Assembly (NCBI GenBank): GCA_936440205.1
Contig: OW387135.1
Coordinates: forward strand, 37,860,792-37,924,791
Source of the DNA: Lepidonotus clava
Taxonomy: Eukaryota; Annelida; Polychaeta; Phyllodocida; Polynoidae
Direction: 5' to 3'
Length of the DNA: 64,000 nucleotides
The position numbers were made by a program, and so were the translations under genes. The notes beneath the pieces were generated by a model. The model made no database searches. It was not told where the DNA came from and saw only the letters and a list, made by a program, of their open reading frames with translations. This document shows, piece by piece, positions 60,001 through 64,000 of this stretch; position 1 is the stretch's first letter, and every line of letters starts with the position of its first letter.

Positions 60001-63000
60001 CGACGGGAGGAGCAATGTGACGGGGTCGACCACTGCGGCGACGGCTCCGACGAGACGGTCTGTAGTGAGTTGTATATGCATCACAAAACAAAAAGGAAAA
60101 GGAAAAAAATCTCCTTTAAAAACATTAGATTATGGAGGAATTGGCACCCATATTCGCATTAAATCACTCACAACCCCACTCCATGAGCTTTGAGAGTAAC
60201 GATTACTAAAGCCGGTGATCCACGTTGCGACATTTTCCAAACCGACAAAAAAATTGTGATTGAACCGATTTCCGAACCGACGATTTTTTGTCGGTTTGGA
60301 ATCGGTTAGACAATTAAACCCCCTGCTCCTAGAATCAGTCCAGAATCGGTCCAGGATTGGTCCCCTACCCATGATCCATGAGGAACATGCAAAACGATAA
60401 TTTCCTTGTATTTTAGACTGCATATCCATTGTAACACCATGGAAAAAATCGGTCTATCTATCTGTCAGAAATTAAAAAAAACAACACTATTGTATGTACA
60501 GATATGTTAATTACAACCAGAAAAATAAGATATTCAGTTTGTAGTATTAATAAAAAGTAAAATAGAAAAATACCCATCGAAAAGCAATAAAAAACATATC
60601 ACATGAAAGAAAATTAATTTTAATATATGTTGATAATATTTGCGTTCTCATATACTCAAAAATTAATGAAACGACAATGAAACTGCATAGACTTCATGAA
60701 ATCGGTCCAGAATCGGTCCAGAATCGCTTCAAAATTATTAAACAGGTTTAATAATTTTGTCGGGCCATCGTCGGTTGGAAATCGGTTGGAAATCCCTTGA
60801 AATAATTATGTCGGCTGGAAATCGGTTTGAAAAAATCGGTTGACATGATCCACGTTGCGATATTTTCCAAAGTGAACCGATTTCCAGCCGATTTCCAGCC
60901 GATTTTGGATCGGTTGGAAATCGGTTCAATTTTGTTGCAACGTGGATCACCGCCTTAATGAATGGGACTGGAGCCATCTCCCTCTTTGATGACTTATCGT
61001 CACGATTATTTCGATCTTCACCATAACAAACATCGTCAAAGTCTCACAAATATACAAAAATTTGATTTAAATCATCTAACTTTATTGTATTTTTACAGAA
61101 GGTAAAATGTGAATGGCCAACAAAACACCTATCCCTTCCCCCTTTAGGTGACAGCTGCCTTCTAAGTCGTCAGGGCCAGTTCTACTCGGGTCAGGTGGCT
61201 GTGACCCGGAGCGGCAGACCCTGCGCCTCCTGGGCTGACGTTTATGGTAACCCTGGAGTGATCAGCGAGTTTCTCCTCCCGGAAAACTCATTAGACGATG
61301 CCAGGTGAGGCGGAAACTCTATTACATATAAAATTTGGTTCAGCTACTGCTCACTAATCGTTGATTGCACTTGGGATAATCGGTTGGTAGAAACATCAAA
61401 TGAATGGGTTGGTCGAAAGAATTGACAGTAAACAAAATTAATGTAGAAATGCTCCCATTTAATGCGGGCAATAGAGAGAAAGGAATTTCAACCATTACAC
61501 GTCATCGCGGTTTAACATTAACACAGAGCTAACAATTACCCCTGCGGTCAAAAAGGGAACGGATGGCAACGAATGACATATTCCATATTCCATTTCTCAA
61601 AAATCCATTACCACGACTAGGTCGCTAGCAATTAAATGCATCCTTAAACAGTTTTAAGTATTGATAACTGTTCATTATTATTGAATTTGGCAGAAATGTG
61701 TCTTCTATGCGTATATGTATATATTCAAACTGTGATTAAGATAGTTCAAAATGGATCACCAATATGGCAGTCAACCCAATTTGGCTAGTGACACAACCAT
61801 TACCATGTACATGTATACATTACTCTGATTTCTATTGTTTTTCTTTGTGGATTTTGATTTGTAATGAACATCAGGATTGGCCCTGGTTTCACCGTATTGC
61901 AATTAATACGGTGATATATCTTTAAATATTATATATCTTTTTATCTGGATTTAACTTAACTGAAAAACAAGGCAAACCTCGAAGTTAGCTTCAATCAACT
62001 TTTTTTCTAATCATTTTACATGTAATTGTTACTAGTCATCTACAACCAAACCTTAAAAGTGGGCCTGTTTATGGTAATATAAAAGCTTCCTCTAAATTGC
62101 CATATGGAAAACTGATGGTACTCTGAAGATAATAAGTGAAATGATATAAAACAATATTCATTCACCTTGCAATTATTTACACTTGAATCTGATAGCTCCT
62201 ACTGTCGGAATCCAAACAACTCAGTCCAGGGTCCATGGTGCTACACGAACGCTAAAGAGGGGATCCAAAGTGAACTCTGCAGTATCCCAATGTGTCAAGG
62301 TAAATTTATTTCCTCTTGCCAATGCAAGTACCAATAGTGGAAGAAGCGAAGAAATGCTTTCAAAACATTTTCACTGTTCGAAACAAGACAGAATTAATCT
62401 AAATCATCAAAAATGGGACTCTTTCTATAGGCCTGGCTGGATGTGATCCGAAGTTCGAGTTCCGCTGTCGGGACGGAGAATGTATACCCCAAGAGAAGAC
62501 ATGCGACGGACACAGCGACTGTAGGGAGTCTGAGGACGAGGTAGAGCCCTGTGGTAAGGTCTCTATCAAATGTTAATTTTTTTTAATTTTATTTGTCCAC
62601 TTCCTACGAGTAACATAAGATCTTCCAGCGGAGCAAAGTAAAATTTAATGATAACATATTTACATTTAAAGTAATGAATTTATGGATATTTACAATGAAG
62701 CGCAAAGTGCCAATTAATAAATCTACTGACGTTTGATAATTACATCGATATTATCATTGATCCAAAGTCGGTGTCCCTGTTTAAGAAAGAGCTGTAAGCA
62801 CCGCTACTTTCAATGTCAAAGTAAGAGCAGTTAAATTCCCTAAGCGTTAAATTTACATAATTGTTTCTCAAATAAGAAATCAAGGTTGTTATTCAAATTT
62901 GTCATTGAGCCTATGATTTTTATTGCAACGTGATTTTTCAGCCCGAAGCAGATATGACATCGCCAAAGAACGTGAGTATTTCCCAATCTTTACTACCTTT

Positions 63001-63378
63001 GAATGATTCGCTGGCATGAGTTGCATCAACATGACTGTTGAATAAAACTGTCAATAGACAAAACGGTTTCTCCAAATAACATTATCTTTATTTTTTAATG
63101 AAATGCACATGGCAACATGAAAACCATTCATAGATAATATCCCTTGTGTGTAGACAATAAAGGACATTATTTTCTTTCCCCAGAGTGTAGATACACGATT
63201 AAAGGCACCGAATACCGGGGCCCAATGAACACGACCCGGTCTGGTAAAGCCTGCAAACAGTGGGAGGAGTACGGGCTGGACGGGAACTACTGCCGCAACC
63301 CCGGGGGGTCCCGGGACCAGCCCTGGTGCAAGGTGGACGGCACCCCCGACTGGGAGTACTGTGACATACCAGTCTGCG
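32876..63378 (+). CDS. DEG/ENaC-headed mosaic receptor/channel gene, 30 exons, 3' incomplete
   Basis: Thirty exons with agreeing phases give about 1,660 codons with no stop. Order, in approximate residues: cytoplasmic N-terminus with HG motif (27-28), TM1 (45-67), [10 protein letters not shown] (about 85-95), PAN (130-217), MAM1 (218-373), kringle1 (374-458), LDLa1 (459-496), MAM2 (497-668), LDLa2 (669-706), MAM3 (707-865), MAM4 (866-1013), LDLa3 (1014-1050), kringle2 (1051-1132), LDLa4 (1133-1171), MAM5 (1172-1327), kringle3 (1328-1419), LDLa5 (1420-1457), kringle4 (1458-1544), LDLa6 (1545-1585), a linker and kringle5 (1596-1660). DEG/ENaC proteins are trimeric sodium channels with two membrane segments. 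Here the ectodomain after TM1 is extended by adhesion and protease-type modules. Whether a TM2 follows beyond the window decides if this is a channel or a type II mosaic receptor. Module borders are almost all phase 1, the mark of exon shuffling. Confidence 0.85.
33001..37448 (+). other. Intron 1, 4.4 kb
   Basis: No further exon is needed: phase 2 out, phase 2 in, and the protein reads through the family motif. AT-rich, with a diverged dispersed repeat near 37,160-37,250. Frames here are short and unsupported. Confidence 0.6.
37449..37616 (+). CDS. Exon 2: DEG/ENaC TM1 and post-TM1 motif
   Basis: Acceptor TTTTCCCACAG, donor CAG|GTAGG. It encodes [19 protein letters not shown], a hydrophobic membrane helix, then YPKSVNIDV and [14 protein letters not shown], the FPAVT.CN.N signature of the first extracellular segment in DEG/ENaC proteins. 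Confidence 0.9.
37994..38088 (+). CDS. Exon 3: membrane-proximal linker
   Basis: Acceptor TCTTTTGACAG, donor G|GTAAATG. Encodes [20 protein letters not shown] and a lysine-rich end, a charged helix-like linker between the channel head and the PAN module. Phase 2 in, phase 1 out; all following modules start in phase 1. Confidence 0.8.
38763..39026 (+). CDS. Exon 4: PAN/apple domain
   Basis: Acceptor CTACGTTTTCAG, donor A|GTAAGT. Cysteines follow the PAN pattern: [48 protein letters not shown] modules bind protein or carbohydrate ligands. Symmetric phase 1-1 exon. Confidence 0.8.
40622..41515 (-). mobile_element. 894-bp nonautonomous TIR element, copy 2
   Basis: Inverted relative to the copy at 13,843-14,737 and similar along its whole length. 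The ends TGGGAG and CTCCCA are flanked by TA on both sides, suggesting a TA target duplication. The 82-codon frame seen in both copies is short and disagrees in detail, so I do not call a gene. Confidence 0.85.
41969..42273. mobile_element. 305-bp MITE with GCCGTATTCCACAT ends
   Basis: The left end GCCGTATTCCACATACCG is mirrored on the right by CGGCATGTGGAATACGGC, and similarity continues inward for about 35 bp (GGGCCACCGA). Inside are repeats of CCACTATCGG type. It belongs with 54,621-54,727 and 63,399-63,928, which share GTATTCCAC termini. Confidence 0.8.
42338..42475 (+). CDS. Exon 5: MAM1, first half
   Basis: Acceptor GTCTTCCAG, donor G|GTAGGG. Encodes [20 protein letters not shown], the CxFE..LC.W start of a MAM domain. 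Phase 1-1. Confidence 0.85.
42783..43112 (+). CDS. Exon 6: MAM1, second half
   Basis: Encodes [30 protein letters not shown] and [12 protein letters not shown], the classic MAM core and C-terminal strand. MAM domains mediate adhesion and oligomerisation. Donor G|GTGAGT. Confidence 0.9.
43847..44101 (+). CDS. Exon 7: kringle1
   Basis: Six cysteines in kringle order with [32 protein letters not shown] and [10 protein letters not shown] complete single-exon module, phase 1-1. Confidence 0.92.
44117..44182. repeat. (CATA)n microsatellite
   Basis: Uninterrupted CATA tetranucleotide array just after the exon 7 donor. Confidence 0.95.
44554..44667 (+). CDS. Exon 8: LDLa1
   Basis: [20 protein letters not shown], then [12 protein letters not shown]: six cysteines and the acidic calcium-binding cluster (D..DC.D.SDE) complete. 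Phase 1-1. Confidence 0.93.
44946..45095 (+). CDS. Exon 9: MAM2, part 1
   Basis: [20 protein letters not shown] then AWQFNNG, a MAM start. Donor G|GTAAGT, phase 1-1. Confidence 0.88.
45795..45894 (+). CDS. Exon 10: MAM2, part 2
   Basis: [20 protein letters not shown] then CLSF, the MAM middle. Acceptor CTGCACAG; donor AG|GTATGG in phase 2, an extra intron not present in MAM1. Confidence 0.88.
46596..46861 (+). CDS. Exon 11: MAM2, part 3
   Basis: [16 protein letters not shown] and [17 protein letters not shown] close the domain. The exon is GC-rich compared with its introns. Donor G|GTGGG. Confidence 0.88.
47375..48950. repeat. Long intronic minisatellite, about 118-bp unit, about 13 copies
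   Basis: The unit contains CACTCTCCAAGCAGATGTTT, GCATCAAGTTTAAATGTTTT and GACTGCTGGTAATCTCCAAA, followed by CAGGTTTTCATCACTCTCC. Copies vary by small indels and substitutions. Frames of 80-110 codons crossing it come from the periodicity. Confidence 0.92.
49195..49570. repeat. Tandem repeat of about 62 bp, four to five copies
   Basis: The unit carries AAGCATTCTCTATGTGTAAA and GTGAAAGTGCCACGCCCCCT, nearly identical between copies, preceded by AAAGAAAGGGCC/GGGAGGGG repeats. A separate pair of 70-bp repeats (GGGAAGCTGAGGGGAATG) follows at 49,580-49,690. Confidence 0.9.
49966..50566. mobile_element. 601-bp fold-back MITE
   Basis: The ends TGTCCTGTTTCCACCAA and TTGGTGGAAACAGGGCA are inverse with one mismatch, flanked by TA on both sides. 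The interior is full of AAATCG and its complement, with further TTTGGTGGAAACA copies, so it can fold on itself. Confidence 0.8.
50729..50842 (+). CDS. Exon 12: LDLa2
   Basis: [20 protein letters not shown] then [13 protein letters not shown]; all six cysteines and the acidic cluster present. Acceptor CCTTCATAG; donor G|GTTTGT is weaker than usual. Confidence 0.9.
51067..51201 (+). CDS. Exon 13: MAM3, part 1
   Basis: [20 protein letters not shown], a diverged MAM start. The donor G|GTAATA is also the first unit of a tandem repeat in the next intron. Confidence 0.82.
51202..51445. repeat. Donor-seeded 28-bp minisatellite
   Basis: The unit begins GTAATACCCCTATAAGTACT and ends AAACAGAG. The first unit starts exactly at the exon 13 splice donor and about nine follow. 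The first four keep GTAATA; later ones drift to GTAGTA, GTTATA or GTAACA. Confidence 0.9.
51488..51714 (+). CDS. Exon 14: MAM3, part 2
   Basis: [20 protein letters not shown] then WVKERLQ; GC-rich. The frame is confirmed by phase 1 in and phase 0 out (CAG|GTAGGT). Confidence 0.85.
52229..52343 (+). CDS. Exon 15: MAM3, part 3
   Basis: [20 protein letters not shown] then [12 protein letters not shown], the MAM C-terminal strand. Acceptor TTTCGTGTAG in phase 0; donor C|GTAATC. Confidence 0.82.
52599..52694 (+). CDS. Exon 16: MAM4, part 1
   Basis: [20 protein letters not shown] then YTWSR, a MAM start following MAM3 directly with no LDLa between. Phase 1-1. Confidence 0.85.
53208..53382 (+). 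CDS. Exon 17: MAM4, part 2
   Basis: [27 protein letters not shown]: the MAM core. Acceptor AATGTTTTCAG, donor GG|GTGTGT in phase 2. Confidence 0.85.
53906..54078 (+). CDS. Exon 18: MAM4, part 3
   Basis: [20 protein letters not shown] and [15 protein letters not shown] chose the donor T|GTAAGG because it gives the phase 1 needed to form the first cysteine of LDLa3; two upstream GTs break the frame. Confidence 0.85.
54489..54599 (+). CDS. Exon 19: LDLa3, slightly irregular
   Basis: [20 protein letters not shown] then [17 protein letters not shown]. All six cysteines are present, but the SDE box reads MFDE with an altered spacing, so calcium binding may be weakened. Confidence 0.85.
54621..54727. 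mobile_element. Short GTATTCCAC-ended MITE
   Basis: The left end GGCTGTATTCCAC and right end GTGGAATAGCTT are approximate inverses about 107 bp apart, and the terminus matches the 41,969 element. It lies 21 bp after the exon 19 donor. Confidence 0.5.
55351..55596 (+). CDS. Exon 20: kringle2
   Basis: [48 protein letters not shown]: a full six-cysteine kringle, phase 1-1. It follows 750 bp of intron without other features. Confidence 0.92.
56017..56133 (+). CDS. Exon 21: LDLa4
   Basis: [20 protein letters not shown] then [18 protein letters not shown], complete. Acceptor TTGCCCATAG, donor C|GTAAGT. Confidence 0.93.
56773..56901 (+). CDS. Exon 22: MAM5, part 1
   Basis: [20 protein letters not shown] then PFVWRRG. 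Donor G|GTACGT, phase 1-1. Confidence 0.88.
56902..58573 (+). other. Intron 22 with an acceptor-seeded minisatellite
   Basis: The first part (56,970-57,360) is GC-richer, with a CTATATATACCC box. The second part is the 72-bp minisatellite described separately. Confidence 0.65.
57650..58573. repeat. 72-bp minisatellite copied from the exon 23 acceptor region
   Basis: Twelve units, each ending in the 3' splice-site region and the first 21 bases of exon 23 (CAG then GGACCTCCCTGTACACCACC), precede the real exon. The period is 72 bp, a multiple of three, so long artefactual frames run through it (361 codons plus; 231 and 297 codons minus). Nine of the twelve upstream units keep CAG before GG; three have CTG. 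Confidence 0.93.
58574..58912 (+). CDS. Exon 23: MAM5, part 2
   Basis: Begins [19 protein letters not shown], then [11 protein letters not shown] and [16 protein letters not shown]. The acceptor TTTTCAG is the last copy in the preceding array. Donor G|GTTAAT. Confidence 0.88.
59226..59501 (+). CDS. Exon 24: kringle3, diverged
   Basis: [34 protein letters not shown], then [13 protein letters not shown]. Six cysteines remain, but the usual PWC is PYC and the W.YCD segment is replaced, so ligand binding is probably changed. Confidence 0.85.
59860..59927. repeat. Two adjacent palindromes just before exon 25
   Basis: 59,860-59,882 is a perfect 23-bp palindrome (arms AATATCTCATG around A). 59,883-59,927 is a 45-bp near-perfect palindrome (arms GCAGATGGCCCCAA; inner TCTCATA/TATGAGA). 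They end 23 bp before the exon 25 acceptor, over the expected branch-point region. Confidence 0.9.
59951..60064 (+). CDS. Exon 25: LDLa5
   Basis: [20 protein letters not shown] then [16 protein letters not shown], complete. Acceptor ACTGTTCCAG, donor A|GTGAGT. Confidence 0.93.
60208..60956. mobile_element. 750-bp fold-back MITE
   Basis: The ends AAAGCCGGTGATCCACGTTG and CAACGTGGATCACCGCCTT are inverse. The interior carries many copies of AATCGGTT and its complement. A second inward copy of the end sequence (TGATCCACGTTGCGA) lies at 60,846, so the element is composite or partly duplicated. Same style as 49,966-50,566 but a different family. Confidence 0.82.
61148..61304 (+). CDS. Exon 26: kringle4, first half
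   Basis: [20 protein letters not shown], then [10 protein letters not shown] and [11 protein letters not shown]. Ends AG|GTGAGG in phase 2: this kringle alone among the five is split by an intron. Confidence 0.88.
61305..62195 (+). other. Intron 26, 0.9 kb
   Basis: AT-rich, no repeat or exon seen. Confidence 0.6.
62196..62299 (+). CDS. Exon 27: kringle4, second half
   Basis: [20 protein letters not shown], then SELCSIPMC. Phase 2 in, phase 1 out completes the six cysteines of kringle4. Confidence 0.9.
62431..62553 (+). CDS. Exon 28: LDLa6
   Basis: [20 protein letters not shown] then [17 protein letters not shown]. Complete cysteines; the SDE box reads SEDE. Phase 1-1. Confidence 0.9.
62942..62971 (+). 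CDS. Exon 29: 30-nt micro-exon
   Basis: TTTTTCAG before and GTGAGT after bound 30 nt encoding [10 protein letters not shown] as a linker between LDLa6 and kringle5. Both phases are 1, so it could be skipped without frame change. Confidence 0.6.
63184..63378 (+). CDS. Exon 30: kringle5, compact
   Basis: [60 protein letters not shown] then C. Six cysteines but shorter between C2 and C3 than the others. Ends G|GTGAGG in phase 1, so the gene continues beyond the window. Confidence 0.93.
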
Positions 63379-64000
63379 GTGAGGACCATACTATAAAAGC
63401 TGTATTCCACTATCCAAATTGAATATTACTCCTGATTTTGAAAATAGGTCTGGTTATAATATCATTATAGCCATGTTTCATATCATTTGAACAAATTTTG
63501 AATTTTGAAAGCAAAGGTATGGAGCAAACGAAGGTTTCTGTAAAATACCATTAAAGAAATTAGAAATATCGCAATTGTTGGCTGCCATCCACTAGTCAAC
63601 TTAACACAACACTCAGGGATTAGGGTCGGGTGGCAGTGCCGGTCAAAGTTTATACAAGAATTACAAAAATACTTTCCAGACAAGAATATTGATGTTATTA
63701 TTGGTTTTGGTTGAATATTTGTTGTCAATATTGGTTAGAAATTGGGGGCTGTGCCCCCAAGCCCCCCTTTTTCTTTCATTTTTTCTATTTCTAAATTTTC
63801 TTATTAATTGCCCCATAAACAATGACCGACCTAAGACAAACAAGAGGGGATTATCTTCTATCAACATGTTGACTACTGAGGTGCACCCCAATTGTTACCA
63901 GTCAAAATCGTCAAGTGGAATATAGGCTGTAGTCCCGGGGGTATAGTTAAAATACACCTATCTGTAACATTGAATTGGTGGTCGTTGGAGTCTGTATCAT
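63379..64000 (+). other. Start of intron 30 with a GTATTCCAC-ended element
   Basis: AGCTGTATTCCAC at 63,399 and GTGGAATATAGGCT ending at 63,928 are approximate inverses, delimiting an element of about 530 bp of the same terminal type as 41,969-42,273. No exon seen to the window end. Confidence 0.5.

Overview
The window is from an intron-rich animal genome. I infer a marine invertebrate: single-module exons of kringle, MAM, LDLa and PAN type, a DEG/ENaC channel head, AT-rich intergenic DNA full of short terminal-inverted-repeat elements, and many minisatellites. Amphioxus or another invertebrate deuterostome fits, but a lophotrochozoan cannot be excluded from sequence alone.

Layout. 1-10.8 kb is gene-poor DNA with one minisatellite (8.57-9.58 kb). 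10.86-12.19 kb holds a minus-strand Ser/Pro/Thr-rich coding exon that I do not recognise; its promoter and 5' leader may lie near 15.7-16.3 kb. 13.84-14.74 kb is an 895-bp element with terminal inverted repeats, whose inverted twin sits at 40.62-41.52 kb.

20.3-32.15 kb is the most unusual part: a compact GC-richer cassette of six genes. They are a spliced gene for a basic/acidic low-complexity protein (E, +), an orphan 152-aa gene (D, -), a two-exon FLYWCH/MULE transposase (-) with one reading-frame break, and three paralogous orphan genes (A +, B +, C -). Two features tie the cassette together. First, all noncoding parts, introns included, carry dozens of copies of a 25-bp palindrome (half-site TAGACTGGGTTT), some with matched changes in both arms; none lies in coding sequence. 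Second, five of the six genes end 26-36 nt after the stop codon in GGCCCTTTTCAGGGCC or a one-base variant. This is the consensus stem-loop of replication-dependent histone mRNAs, yet no histone gene is present. TATA-like boxes precede most of the genes. I read the cassette as a large MULE-type DNA transposon or a locus derived from one, whose genes have adopted histone-type 3' ends. That would tie their expression to S phase. This is inference; the stem-loops and palindromes are directly visible.

32.88-63.38 kb and beyond is one large plus-strand gene. I could build 30 exons with agreeing phases (about 1,660 codons, 3' end outside the window). It begins as a DEG/ENaC channel (HG motif, TM1, FPAVT..N motif) and continues as a mosaic ectodomain: PAN, then MAM x5, kringle x5 and LDLa x6. 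Nearly all module borders are phase 1. Two of its introns hold minisatellites grown out of a splice site: one from the 5' donor at 51.2 kb, and one from the 3' acceptor plus first exon bases at 57.7-58.6 kb. Other introns hold a 1.6-kb minisatellite and several short inverted-repeat elements.
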